Shown: positions 17,745-25,630, counted from the stretch's first letter. The stretch: 64,000 nucleotides of DNA from Bradyrhizobium diazoefficiens USDA 110 (GCF_000011365.1 NC_004463.1:5876001-5940000); one strand, 5' to 3'. Notes: generated by a model from the letters alone, not told the origin. Translations and numbers: made by a program.

Positions 17745-18554
17745 CTAGCTGAACATCTTGTTGAGCTCGCCGCCGGGATAGCCGCTGCCGAGCTCGGTGA
17801 AGGTCCCCTTCTCGGCCATCTCCTTTGCCGCGCGCATGAAGCCGCCCCACGCGGCGCGGGCGAGCGAGCCACCGACGCTGATCCGGCGCACGCCGAGATC
17901 TTCGGCCTCCTGCAAGGACAAGCCGGAACCGCCGATCAAGAGGTTGAACGGCTTCGGTGCGACAGCCTTGACCACCGCGGCAATGTCCTCGCGGCTCTTC
18001 AGGCCCGGCGCGTAGAGGCAATCGGCGCCGGCGTCGGCGTACGCGGTGAGCCGGTCGATGACGAGCTTGAGATCGGTCACGCCCCACAGATAGGCCTCGC
18101 AGCGGCCGACCAGCAGCGTGCCGCTGTCGCCGATCGCCTTGCGCGAGGCCATGATGCGCTCGACCGCGAGCGCGCGATCGTAGAGCGGCCTGTCCTTGTC
18201 GCCGGTGGAATCCTCGATCGACAGGCCGGCGACGCCGGTACGCACACAGCGCTCGACATTGTCAGCGACCTTGTCCGGCTCGACCGCAAAGCCGCCTTCG
18301 AAATCCGCATTCACGGGAATGTCGACCGCCGAGCTCAATGCTGCCAGATGCTGACAGACGTCCTCGACAGTGACGTGGTTGTCGGCCTTGCCGATGGTCC
18401 ACGCAAAGCCCGCGCTCGATGACGCAATCGCCTTGAAACCGAGATGCTGCAACGCCTTGGCGCTGCCGACATCGACCGGATTGGGCAGAATGAAGCAGCC
18501 GCTCTCGTGCATCTTCCTGAAGGTCGCGCGCTTGTCCGCGGTCGTCACGTGCAT
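17745..18554 (-). CDS. isocitrate lyase/PEP mutase family enzyme
   Basis: This 269-residue barrel belongs to the PEP mutase/isocitrate lyase superfamily. Visible family features are LPNPVDVGSAK, the loop PVNADFEGGF and the metal-binding segment SIEDSTGDKD. Members cleave or rearrange carbon-carbon or carbon-phosphorus bonds in 2-hydroxy or 2-oxo acids, with Mg held by the Asp/Glu residues. The KKCGH catalytic loop of isocitrate lyase is not seen, so it is probably an oxaloacetate or 2,3-dimethylmalate lyase-like enzyme. ATG at 18554 follows AGGGAGAG; an earlier start is less well supported. Confidence 0.85.
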   Translation of the reverse strand: MHVTTADKRATFRKMHESGCFILPNPVDVGSAKALQHLGFKAIASSSAGFAWTIGKADNHVTVEDVCQHLAALSSAVDIPVNADFEGGFAVEPDKVADNVERCVRTGVAGLSIEDSTGDKDRPLYDRALAVERIMASRKAIGDSGTLLVGRCEAYLWGVTDLKLVIDRLTAYADAGADCLYAPGLKSREDIAAVVKAVAPKPFNLLIGGSGLSLQEAEDLGVRRISVGGSLARAAWGGFMRAAKEMAEKGTFTELGSGYPGGELNKMFS

Positions 18555-18605
18555 GTTTCTCTCCCTTGTTGGCCGCGCAGACATAGGCACGCATTCAGGG
18601 CAGCG

Positions 18606-18956
18606 CTAGTGCGCATCGTGCACGGCGCGACTGTCCTTCGGCGCCTCGTCGCGATCGTTCATGCCGTAGTCCCTGATGACGCTGGCGATGCGCAGATGAT
18701 AGTCGGCAAAGATCTGTGCCCTGCCCTTGGCCTGGGTGCGCCGGTGCTCCATCGTGTTGCGCCAGGCCTGCACGGCTGCCTCATCCCGCCAGAACGACAC
18801 CGACAGGATCTTGCCTTTCTCGGTCAGGCTCTCGAAACGCTCGACCGAGATGAAGCCGTCGATAGTTTGCAGGATCGGCTTCAGATCGGCTGCAAGGTCG
18901 AAATAGGTCTGGCGATGCTCGGGCTTGGGCCAGACCTCGAAGATCACGGCGATCAT
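18606..18956 (-). CDS. antibiotic biosynthesis monooxygenase (ABM)-like protein
   Basis: This 116-residue ferredoxin-like alpha/beta barrel has the ABM signature: MIAVIFEVWP at the start, GFISVERFES, and the Trp-centred strand SVSFWRDEAAVQAWR. These dimers are cofactorless oxygenases or of unknown catalysis. The gene follows the NIPSNAP gene by about 28 bases and is probably cotranscribed with it. Start at 18956 gives a standard-length domain; longer frames upstream run into noncoding sequence. Confidence 0.85.
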   Translation of the reverse strand: MIAVIFEVWPKPEHRQTYFDLAADLKPILQTIDGFISVERFESLTEKGKILSVSFWRDEAAVQAWRNTMEHRRTQAKGRAQIFADYHLRIASVIRDYGMNDRDEAPKDSRAVHDAH

Positions 18957-18984
18957 GGGCGTCTCCTGCTGACGGTGTCGTGGC

Positions 18985-19293
18985 CTACAATACCACCTTG
19001 CGCAGGAAGGTGCGCTCTTCCGCGAGGATGAACTTGTGTTCCTCGGCGAAATGAAAGTTCGCCATGCCTTCCGCATCCTGGCGCAGCCGGGCGCGGTAGG
19101 CCTCGTAGGCGGCCAGGCTCTCGAAGGTGATCAGTGCGAAGGCGATGTTGTTGGTGCCCTCGTGCGGCATGAAATAGCCGATCAGGTCGCCGCCGCATTT
19201 CGGAATGATAGTGAGCCAGCGCTTCGAGTATTCCTCGAACTGCGCGCGCTTGAACGGATCGAGCTGGTAGCGGATGAAGACGGTGACGGACAT
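18985..19293 (-). CDS. NIPSNAP-family protein
   Basis: This 102-residue single dimeric alpha/beta-barrel domain begins [14 protein letters not shown] and contains the NIPSNAP-like stretch [21 protein letters not shown] and [17 protein letters not shown] sits about seven bases before ATG 19293. Catalysis is unknown. It stands next to another dimeric alpha/beta-barrel gene, which suggests a small paired enzyme or binding unit. Confidence 0.85.
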   Translation of the reverse strand: MSVTVFIRYQLDPFKRAQFEEYSKRWLTIIPKCGGDLIGYFMPHEGTNNIAFALITFESLAAYEAYRARLRQDAEGMANFHFAEEHKFILAEERTFLRKVVL

Positions 19294-19317
19294 GTAAGGC
19301 TCCTGTGTTTCCACCTC

Positions 19318-19432
19318 GTCATTGCGAGCGCAGCGAAGCAATCCAGGAATCTCTCCGCGGAGACAGCCTGGATTGCTTCGTCGCCAGTGCAAAATTGCTT
19401 CGCAATTTTGTCACGGGCTCCTCGCAATGACG
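19318..19432. repeat. CGTCATTGCGAGCGCAGCGAAGC repeat, full copy
   Basis: The ends CGTCATTGCGAG and CTCGCAATGACG are perfect inverted copies, and inner arms AATCCAG...CTGGATT pair too. Near the right end sits a compact hairpin AAAATTGCTTCGCAATTTT (19391-19409). It lies between the NIPSNAP and ArsR promoters. Confidence 0.88.
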
Positions 19433-19466
19433 ACTTGGTGAGAGCCTACGCGCTTGCCCGACCGCA

Positions 19467-19490
19467 ATGCTTCGGCTACCATCGAAGCAT
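19467..19490 (+). promoter_or_regulatory. perfect 8-bp inverted repeat overlapping the arsR-type start codon
   Basis: ATGCTTCG (19467-19474) and CGAAGCAT (19483-19490) are perfect inverted arms around an 8-base spacer. The last two bases are the first two of the regulator's ATG. Its position suits an autorepression operator or a stem that hides the start. I see no clear Shine-Dalgarno here, as the spacer and arms occupy its place. Confidence 0.5.
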
Positions 19491-20187
19491 GAAATCAGGA
19501 CCCGACATCGCCATGGTCGCTTCGCTGGTCGGCGACCCCGCCCGCGCCAACATGCTCACGGCGCTGATGAACGGACGCGCGCTGACCGCGAGCGAGCTCG
19601 CGCAGGAGGCCGGCATCACGCCGCAGACGGCGAGCTCGCACCTTTCGAAGCTCGAGGCCGGCGGGCTGGTCGAGCCGGAGAAGCAGGGCCGGCATCGCTA
19701 CTACCGCCTCACCGACGACGACGTTGCCGGCGTGCTCGAAGGGCTTGCGGGCCTCGCCGCTCGCACCGGCCACATGCGCGTGCGCACGGGACCGAAGGAT
19801 CCGGCGCTGCGGCGCGCGCGCATCTGCTACGATCATCTCGCCGGCGATCTCGGCGTGCAGATGCTCGACACCATGCGCGAGCGAAACCTGGTCAGGCAGA
19901 AGAAACAGGACATCGAGCTGACCGCCGAGGGCGAACGCTTCCTCGCCAAACATTTGCAGATCTCGCCCGACATGCTCGCCCATCCGCGCCGGCCGGTGTG
20001 CAAGGCCTGCCTGGATTGGAGCGAGCGGCGCCACCATCTCGCCGGCACGCTGGGCGCCACCATGATGCAGCGCTTCACCGAGCTGAAATGGGCCGCGCGC
20101 GACGCCACGCCGGGCAGCCGCGTGGTGAATTTCACCCGCACCGGCGAGAAACAGTTTGCCGCGCTGTTCGGGAATGGGAAGGACTGA
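19489..20187 (+). CDS. ArsR-family winged-helix transcriptional regulator
   Basis: This 232-residue protein has an N-terminal ArsR winged helix at about 1-90: ASELAQEAGITPQTASSHLS is the helix-turn-helix and EKQGRHRYYRL the wing. The longer C-terminal part (about 130-232) carries Cys in RPVCKACLDW, a possible thiol or metal sensor. The family usually represses its own and adjacent genes until a ligand binds. The palindrome overlapping its start is a candidate operator. Likely targets are the flanking NIPSNAP/ABM genes or the hydrolase downstream. Confidence 0.88.
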   Translation: MKSGPDIAMVASLVGDPARANMLTALMNGRALTASELAQEAGITPQTASSHLSKLEAGGLVEPEKQGRHRYYRLTDDDVAGVLEGLAGLAARTGHMRVRTGPKDPALRRARICYDHLAGDLGVQMLDTMRERNLVRQKKQDIELTAEGERFLAKHLQISPDMLAHPRRPVCKACLDWSERRHHLAGTLGATMMQRFTELKWAARDATPGSRVVNFTRTGEKQFAALFGNGKD

Positions 20188-20280
20188 TCACGCCGGAAGC
20201 GTGACGGCACACAATCGCGTGTTAGCTCTCACTCTCGTCATGGCCGGGCTTGACCCGGCTGTTCACAGGTTTACTGGCAC

Positions 20281-20362
20281 CGTCATTCCGGGATGGTCCG
20301 AAGGACCAGACCCGGAATCTCGAGATTCCGGGGTCGCGTCTTCGACGCGCCCCGGAATGACG
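20281..20362. repeat. CGTCATTCCGGGG palindromic intergenic repeat, copy 3
   Basis: This copy is 82 bases with ends CGTCATTCCGGGA and GCCCCGGAATGACG and an inner hairpin around CCCGGAATCTCGAGATTCCGG. It lies directly before the alpha/beta hydrolase gene. Confidence 0.85.
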
Positions 20363-20385
20363 TTCTGCAAAAGCCAGAGAGCCCA

Positions 20386-21393
20386 ATGATCCGCTTCCTC
20401 CCGGCCGCGCTTGCCGCCGCCCTCCTCGCCGCCCCTCTTGCCGCATACGCCGCCGACACCACACCACGCGAGCCTTACGGCATCGCGCTCGAAGGCTTCG
20501 CCTATCCCTATCCCGTGCACCTGCTGCCTGTTGTCAACGACGGCGAGCAGCTCAGCATGGCCTACATGGACGTGGCGCCTCAGCAACCGAACGGCCGCAC
20601 CGTGGTGCTGCTGCACGGGCGCAATTTCCCGTCGAGCTACTGGGCGCCCGTCATCACGATGCTCAGTGAGGCCGGATTCCGCGTCGTGGTGCCGGACCAG
20701 ATCGGCTTCGGCAAATCCTCCAAGCCGCAAGGCGAGCTGCATTTCGACACGCTGGCGCGCAACACCATCGCGCTGCTCGATCACCTCAAGATCGACAAGG
20801 CCGAGGTTGTCGCGCATTCGCTCGGCGGCATGCTGGGCGTGCGCATCGCCCGCGCTTATCCCGACAGGGTCGCCCACCTCGTGCTGACCGCGCCCATCGG
20901 GCTGGAGGACTACCGCCTCTACGTGCCGCCGACGCCGACCGAGAAGATGATCGAGAGCGAAGACAAGCTGACGGCCGAGGGCTATCGCAAGCAGCTCCAG
21001 ACCAATTACGCGATCAAGCTGCCGCCGGATGCAATCACGCCGTTCATCGACGCCCGCTTCAACATCAAGGGCAGCCCCGACTATCCGCGCTGGCTGCGCG
21101 CCTTCGTGAGCTCCGGGCAGATGATCTATCGCGAGCCGGTCGCGCACGAGGTCGCGCTGATCACCGAGCCGACGCTGTTCATCATGGGCGCCGACGACCA
21201 CAACGCACCGGGCCGGCCAAACGCACCGGAAGCGCTGCGCGCGAAGATGGGGCAGAACGCCGAGCTCGCGAAGGCGTTTGCTGCGAAGATGCCGAATGCG
21301 CGGGCCGAGGTGATCCTCGACACCGGCCATCTCGTCTTCCTGGAAGCGCCGGAGAAATACAGGGAGCTGGTGCTCGGCTTTCTCGGCCGGTAG
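20386..21393 (+). CDS. exported alpha/beta hydrolase
   Basis: This 335-residue protein has a clear signal peptide (ending AAPLAAYA) and then an alpha/beta hydrolase fold. The oxyanion strand is VVLLHGRNFP, the nucleophile Ser lies in VAHSLGGM near residue 145, and the C-terminal His in DTGHLVFLEAP. It should act on an ester, epoxide or lactone in the periplasm. The start is ATG 20386, just after the repeat, with AGAGAG upstream. Substrate unknown. Confidence 0.88.
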   Translation: MIRFLPAALAAALLAAPLAAYAADTTPREPYGIALEGFAYPYPVHLLPVVNDGEQLSMAYMDVAPQQPNGRTVVLLHGRNFPSSYWAPVITMLSEAGFRVVVPDQIGFGKSSKPQGELHFDTLARNTIALLDHLKIDKAEVVAHSLGGMLGVRIARAYPDRVAHLVLTAPIGLEDYRLYVPPTPTEKMIESEDKLTAEGYRKQLQTNYAIKLPPDAITPFIDARFNIKGSPDYPRWLRAFVSSGQMIYREPVAHEVALITEPTLFIMGADDHNAPGRPNAPEALRAKMGQNAELAKAFAAKMPNARAEVILDTGHLVFLEAPEKYRELVLGFLGR

Positions 21394-21453
21394 AGCGTTT
21401 TCGAGCAAAGTGGATACCGGTTCGCGTAGCGTCAGAACAAAGAACCTGGAGGC
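21394..21453. repeat. possible degenerate GAGCGTTTTCGAGC repeat
   Basis: GAGCGTTTTCGAGCAAAGTG followed by GATACCGGTTCGCG resembles a repeat I associate with rhizobial genomes. Only one copy is present in the window and no stem partner is obvious, so it may be a remnant. The rest of the gap to 21678 holds nothing I recognise. Confidence 0.35.
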
Positions 21454-21678
21454 CCGCTTCGATTCCATCGGAACGGGCCGCTGGCGCCATTGCTGTCGCC
21501 TGAAGCCGTATGCGGACAACGTTCATGCCGCATTCAGGTCATGATTGGCAGGTTTGGATCGCGACGTGTCGGCACGTTTCTCCCCAGATTTAACGTGTCG
21601 AATCGTGTCTTTTGATTCATTGTGCGCCGCAAGCGCGCTGCCCAAACATTCTGTCCCGAGGACGAGAAGGAAGTTCAA

Positions 21679-21921
21679 ATGAAATATCTCTTCGCCGCCG
21701 TCATGCTCGCCAGCGCGGTCGTCGGTTTCAGCGAAGCGGCCAGCGCCGCCGGCGGTTGCGGCCCCGGCTGGTATCGCGGCCCCTATGGCGGCTGCCGTCC
21801 GATGGCCGGGCGCCCGCCGGTTGTCGTCGTGGCGCCCCGCCCCGCGCCGGTCGTAGTCGTGCGTCCGCGCGTGTGCCCCTATGGCTTCCGCTGGTACGCC
21901 GGCCGTTGCCGGCCGTTCTGA
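21679..21921 (+). CDS. small secreted GCG/CRP-motif protein
   Basis: This 80-residue protein has a signal peptide (MKYLFAAVMLASAVVGFSEA, cut near ASA-AGG), then GCGPGWYRGPYGGCRP, a Val/Pro-rich linker (PPVVVVAPRPAPVVVV) and a second unit VCPYGFRWYAGRCRPF. The first block matches the GCG_CRPN-type prefix of small alphaproteobacterial exported proteins, except that the Asn is Met. Four Cys could form disulphides in the periplasm. Function is unknown. It converges on the His/Trp/Arg-rich gene at 22074, and each has its own terminator. Confidence 0.8.
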   Translation: MKYLFAAVMLASAVVGFSEAASAAGGCGPGWYRGPYGGCRPMAGRPPVVVVAPRPAPVVVVRPRVCPYGFRWYAGRCRPF

Positions 21922-21941
21922 TCTCGTCCTTTCGCATCGCG

Positions 21942-21981
21942 AATGGCCGCGCGGCGACAGCCTGCGCGGCCATTTTCTTTT
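21942..21981 (+). terminator. rho-independent terminator after the GCG/CRP gene
   Basis: Stem AATGGCCGCGC and GCGCGGCCATT with an 11-base loop is followed by TTCTTTTC. Confidence 0.88.
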
Positions 21982-22022
21982 CAGCGCTCTGCAGCACATC
22001 GGCTTGCAGGAGCGCCGAATCA

Positions 22023-22052
22023 AAACGGGGATCGCGAACCGCGATCCCCGTC
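22023..22052 (-). terminator. rho-independent terminator after the His/Trp/Arg-rich gene
   Basis: Perfect stem ACGGGGATCGCG and CGCGATCCCCGT with a three-base loop. On the minus strand it is followed by TTTT. Confidence 0.85.
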
Positions 22053-22073
22053 CAGGCCTCGACGGCCGGGCGC

Positions 22074-22352
22074 CTACCAGTGGCGGCGATGCCAGCGCCG
22101 GCGACGCCAGCCCCAGTGGCGGCGGCGCCAGCCCCAGTGATGGCCACGACCGTGCCAGTGCACCTGCTCGGGCTTGAGCTGCGCAGCTTCGTCACTGGTG
22201 GTGACGGCGGGATGAGCATCCGGATTGCCTTGCGGCATGCGGGGATCACCGAGCGGCTGCGGCGCCAGCGGCGCGGCCTGTGCGGCGGCGGTGAACGCGG
22301 CGGCTCCCGCCGCGGCACCGAATGCAAGTTTCAAAAAATTGCGGCGTTCCAT
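22074..22352 (-). CDS. small exported protein with twin-arginine-like signal and His/Trp/Arg-rich tail
   Basis: This 92-residue protein begins MERRNFLKLAFGAAAGAAAF, a Tat-like signal (RRNFLK) cut near AQA-APL. A polar middle contains NPDAHPAVTTSDEAAQLKPEQV, and the C-terminus is a near-repeat built from HHWGWRRRHWGWRRRR then WHRRHW. The tail could bind metal or nucleic acid or interact with membranes, but this is speculation. Similar short proteins are, to my knowledge, common in Bradyrhizobium. It is convergent with the GCG/CRP gene. Confidence 0.78.
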   Translation of the reverse strand: MERRNFLKLAFGAAAGAAAFTAAAQAAPLAPQPLGDPRMPQGNPDAHPAVTTSDEAAQLKPEQVHWHGRGHHWGWRRRHWGWRRRRWHRRHW

Positions 22353-22364
22353 GACATCTTCCTC

Positions 22365-22772
22365 TCAGGCACGCGTTGATGATGCCGAGCAAGTGTCGGG
22401 CCTGCGATATGAACTGCGGCTGAATCGTCCGTTCAGATTCGTTGCAAAGGCGACAGGAACTACTTCGCAAACTCCTGCGCCAGCACCAGCGTCTCGCGCC
22501 CGTTTCACGTCGGGCCAGTCGCGGTTCAAATCGGCGACGAGCTTTTTCAGCGCGTCACCTCTGAGCATCGCCGCGAGCTTGGCTTCGTCGTCGAACTGAT
22601 ACATAGCCTGATGCAGGGAGGGATCGTCCAGGCTCCAGAACCGCCAGGCCTTGGCTACGCCGAACGCCGTCACCGCGTCGGGCAGGTGCGCGGTCTCGTA
22701 CCATGTGTCGAAGGCGGCACGCTTGCTGGCGTCGGTGACGGTGGCGCGGACGACGAAGAAGGCGGATGGCAT
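22365..22772 (-). CDS. small dimeric-barrel-like protein with probable C-terminal frameshift
   Basis: The first about 95 codons read as a compact conserved protein (FFVVRATVTDASKRAAFDTW, HLPDAVTAFGVAKAWRFW). After DWPDVKRARD the frame continues with 40 residues of unlikely composition. Two missing bases at about 22497-22505 (GCGCGA where GCGCGCGA would fit) would restore ETLVLAQEFAK and a stop at 22460-22462. So the natural end is probably there, and the annotated end an artefact or recent mutation. The fold guess is from hydrophobic pattern only; function unknown. Confidence 0.6.
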   Translation of the reverse strand: MPSAFFVVRATVTDASKRAAFDTWYETAHLPDAVTAFGVAKAWRFWSLDDPSLHQAMYQFDDEAKLAAMLRGDALKKLVADLNRDWPDVKRARDAGAGAGVCEVVPVAFATNLNGRFSRSSYRRPDTCSASSTRA

Positions 22773-22903
22773 CGACGTTTCCTCCTGTTGTTTTGGGGCG
22801 AGACTAACCGCTCAAGTCGCCGGCGACAAAAAGAGTTGACACCGATGTCGGAACGCACGTCCCTCGCCCGTCCTATGCCTTGAGCAGCACTGGGAGACAC
22901 CGC

Positions 22904-23551
22904 ATGGCCGACCTCACCCTCACCACTTTCGACTGGGTTCCCGAGATGCCCAGGGGTTTCGTGCGCGACCTCCGTGTGCGCTGGGCTCTCGAAGAGGCCG
23001 CGTTACCGTACCGCGTCGCGAGCGTGCCGTTCGGACCGCGGGACGCCGCGCATTTCGCGCACCAGCCCTTCGGCCAGGTGCCGTGGCTGACCGACGGCGA
23101 CCTCTCGATCTTCGAGAGCGGCGCGATCCTGCTGCATCTGGGCGAGCGCAGCGCGAAGCTGATGCCGACCGATCCGCGCGGCCGTAACGAGGCGACGACG
23201 TGGATGTTCGCGGCGCTCAATTCGGTGGAGATGCCGGCCCTGCCGTGGACGATGTTCAAGTTCACCGGCAGTGACGATGGCTCACCTGCCGTGAAGTTCG
23301 TCGACGACTTCCTCAAGCTCCGCCTCAAGCACATGGAGCCGGTGCTCGCCGGCCGCGAATGGCTGGCGGGCTCCTTCTCCGTCGCCGACATCCTGATGTC
23401 GGACGTGCTGCGCGTCGTCGATCGCTTCGATGGGTTGGCGGCACATCCGGCTTGCCGCGACTACGTCGCGCGCGCCACGGGCCGCCCGGCCTTCGCCAAG
23501 GCCCGCGCCGACCAGATGGCGCATTTTGCTGCGGCGGATGAGGCACGCTAA
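22904..23551 (+). CDS. glutathione S-transferase family protein
   Basis: This 215-residue protein has a thioredoxin-like N-terminal domain: PRGFVRDLRVRWALEE is helix 1, and FGQVPWLTDGDLSIFESGAI holds the cis-Pro and the Glu-Ser glutathione-binding pair. An all-helical C-terminal domain with LAGSFSVADILMSDVLR (the N-capping motif) follows. The usual catalytic Ser, Cys or Tyr at the N-terminus is not obvious. ATG 22904 is preceded by GGGAG. It should conjugate or reduce with glutathione; substrate unknown. Confidence 0.9.
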   Translation: MADLTLTTFDWVPEMPRGFVRDLRVRWALEEAALPYRVASVPFGPRDAAHFAHQPFGQVPWLTDGDLSIFESGAILLHLGERSAKLMPTDPRGRNEATTWMFAALNSVEMPALPWTMFKFTGSDDGSPAVKFVDDFLKLRLKHMEPVLAGREWLAGSFSVADILMSDVLRVVDRFDGLAAHPACRDYVARATGRPAFAKARADQMAHFAAADEAR

Positions 23552-23554
23552 CGC

Positions 23555-23625
23555 AGACGGATTAGCGAAGCCCAATCCGCCAATGTCCGCCTCAACAAAA
23601 TTGGTGGGTTACGCCCAGCGAACTG
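23555..23625. repeat. CGGATTAGCGAAGC-type repeat remnant
   Basis: CGGATTAGCGAAGC with CCAATCCG forms a short hairpin (23558-23579), followed by AAAATTGGTGGGTTACGC. It resembles half of a palindromic Bradyrhizobium repeat whose other arm is lost. One copy only. Confidence 0.5.
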
Positions 23626-23685
23626 CGCTTCGCGCAGTCGCAAGGCTCACCGACCTTACGCGCTCAACCTGTTCCACCCTGGCTT

Positions 23686-24417
23686 CTAGTTTTGCGAACG
23701 CGTAAACGGGACAAACCGCACGAGGGCGACGGCGCGCGTCGTCGTCTTGCCAGGAGCGATTTTTTCGACGACCGTGAGCTGCTGGGTGCCGTAACCGGGG
23801 CCCACCGGCATGACGAGTCGGCCACCTACTTTAAGCTGCTCGATCAGCGGCGGCGGTGGCTCCCCGAGCGCGGCAGTCACGACGACTGCGTCAAAAGGAC
23901 CACATTCGGGCCAGCCATCGTAGCCATCGCCAAGCCTGACGCTCACGTTGTCATACGCGAGGTCCCTTAGTGTTTTCGCGGCGGTCTCGGCCAATTGCGG
24001 GATGATCTCGATGCTGCAGACCTTTCGCGCGAGCTGCGCGAGGATGGCGGCCTGGTAGCCCGAACCGGTACCGACTTCGAGCACAACGTGATCGGGCGCG
24101 ACCTCGGCCAACTGGGTCATCAAGGCCACAATGTACGGCTGCGATATGGTCTGGCCGAGGCCGATTGGTATCGGTCTATCGGCGTATGCGATAGAGCAAG
24201 ATTGCTCAGGGATGAACAGGTGGCGTTTCGTTTGCGCCACGGCCTCAAGGACCTTCTCCGACAAGCCTTGCTGTCCCAAAACACCGGCAGCGGACCGGGC
24301 GTAGGCCCGGATGGCCTCGACCATGGCGACGCGTTCGCGGACGCATTGTGCGTCCTGTGCGGTCGCTTCCCACGCGACGACACCCATGGCGACCACGAGC
24401 AGTGGCAAGACCTTCAT
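23686..24417 (-). CDS. pcm: exported protein-L-isoaspartate O-methyltransferase
   Basis: This 243-residue protein shows the PIMT fold: GQTISQPYIVALM (91-100), motif I VLEVGTGSGYQ (112-122) and VVVTAALGEPP. It transfers a methyl group from S-adenosylmethionine to damaged isoaspartyl residues so they can be repaired. Unusually it starts with a signal peptide (MKVLPLLVVAMGVVAWEATA), so the enzyme may act in the periplasm, where the methyl donor would not be expected. The start at 24417 gives the signal; an earlier frame start is possible. Lower GC than the genes to its left. Confidence 0.88.
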   Translation of the reverse strand: MKVLPLLVVAMGVVAWEATAQDAQCVRERVAMVEAIRAYARSAAGVLGQQGLSEKVLEAVAQTKRHLFIPEQSCSIAYADRPIPIGLGQTISQPYIVALMTQLAEVAPDHVVLEVGTGSGYQAAILAQLARKVCSIEIIPQLAETAAKTLRDLAYDNVSVRLGDGYDGWPECGPFDAVVVTAALGEPPPPLIEQLKVGGRLVMPVGPGYGTQQLTVVEKIAPGKTTTRAVALVRFVPFTRSQN

Positions 24418-24524
24418 GATCGTGCGCTCTCCAAGAGGGACACAATTCACGTCGACCGTTTGAGCGCTAACCCTGCGCGTAAGATCCGACCTCGCCCCGC
24501 ATGCGAGGCGAGGTTTGCTTAAGC

Positions 24525-24740
24525 TCAGGTGCCCTCGAACTTGAACGACACGTTGAGTTTAGCGCGATAGGCCTCTACTTTTCCTTTGGCGTCCAGCTGA
24601 ATATCGAGCTTGACGACCTCTGCGACACGAAGGTCACGAAGAGATTTTGCAGCCTGCTCGACCGCGTTGGCGGCGGCCTTTTCCCAGGAATCGTTGCTGG
24701 TGCCGATCAGTTCTATGACCTTGTAGACGCTCTCAGGCAT
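24525..24740 (-). CDS. dodecin (flavin-binding protein)
   Basis: This 71-residue protein matches the dodecin family throughout: VYKVIELIGTSNDSWEKAAA, RVAEVVKLDIQLD and the C-terminal strand YRAKLNVSFKFEG. Dodecins form hollow dodecamers that bind flavins and coenzyme A and buffer free flavin. Trp19 fits the flavin-stacking residue. ATG 24740 follows GGGAGGACG. An in-frame remnant of a SulP gene runs into it from upstream without a stop, but the ribosome site and the domain length show that dodecin itself starts here. Confidence 0.93.
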   Translation of the reverse strand: MPESVYKVIELIGTSNDSWEKAAANAVEQAAKSLRDLRVAEVVKLDIQLDAKGKVEAYRAKLNVSFKFEGT

Positions 24741-24839
24741 GTCGTCCTCCCGTTCGGTATGAAGCAGGAAGCAGGTGCTCCCTGCCACAGTCGAGCCTAG
24801 CACGATATCGGCGCTGAAAGGACGCCACGATCGCAGGGC

Positions 24840-25564
24840 GCACCAAGGTCCATCGAGACTAGGCTTTGGCTCGGTCCTCCCAGTCCTCCCAAGATCCAGC
24901 GCGCCCGCGACGGCCATTGCCCCGACGACGGCAATCAGAATGCCTGGCAGCCGCTTGTTGCTCTCGAGCAGAAGGATCACCGTCAGCGTGCCGAGCCCGA
25001 GCCCAAGGGCTACCCAGCTTGTCTTTCCTTCGGTGATTGCACCGGCGATCGCCCACAGGCTCCGCAGAGGTCCTTCGCTTTCGATCGTAAAGCCGAACAG
25101 CTTTGGCAGTTGACTGATCAATACGGTCAATGCAATTCCGTTCATGTAACCGTGGCGTATTGGCTTGGAGAGAAGTTCGGTTACAAAGCCCAGGCGTAGA
25201 ATGCCTGCCAGAATACATGCCGTGCCGGAAACGATTGCCATCATGCCGGCCAAGGTTATGGCGCGCATGGGATCGCCACCCGACAATGGACCGACAACCC
25301 CCACGATACAATGGCTGCCAGAGCCGAGTCTGGTCCCAGGACGAGGATGCGGCTTGGACCGAACAGCGCGTAAGCGAGGAGCGCTGTGATCGTTGCGTAT
25401 GGACCCTGGATACCGGGCAAGCCCGACGCCTCCGCATAGGCAATGCCAACCGGGACCAGCATTGTCGCCAATACGAATCCAGCGAAGATATCGTGCGAAT
25501 GCCACTTCCCTTGATATCGACGAAGGGTGCCAAGACCTGGTAACCAGCGGGTCCAATGATCCAT
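24840..25564 (-). pseudogene. decayed SulP-family anion permease
   Basis: The start (ATG 25564, after GGGAGGGGC) gives a typical SulP N-terminus: DIFAGFVLATMLVPVGIAYA, then LVLGPDSALAAIV. At about 25300-25320 the frame shifts, and the next frame continues GVVGPLSGGDPMRAITLAGM through KPIRHGYMNGIALTVLISQL to ESNKRLPGILIAVVGA. Sequence then degrades near 24850, with the later membrane helices and the STAS domain missing. The protein would be under half of normal length, so it is very probably nonfunctional. Confidence 0.85.
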
Positions 25565-25630
25565 TGCCCCTCCCAACCCGGTCGGACTCGGCTCATTGAG
25601 CCCGCGCCGCAACAACGTCGCGGTAGCCCG

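Noticed and set aside
19389..19412. AAAATTGCTTCGCAATTTT hairpin as a separate terminator
   Set aside because: It sits inside a full-length repeat element, so I treat it as part of that element.
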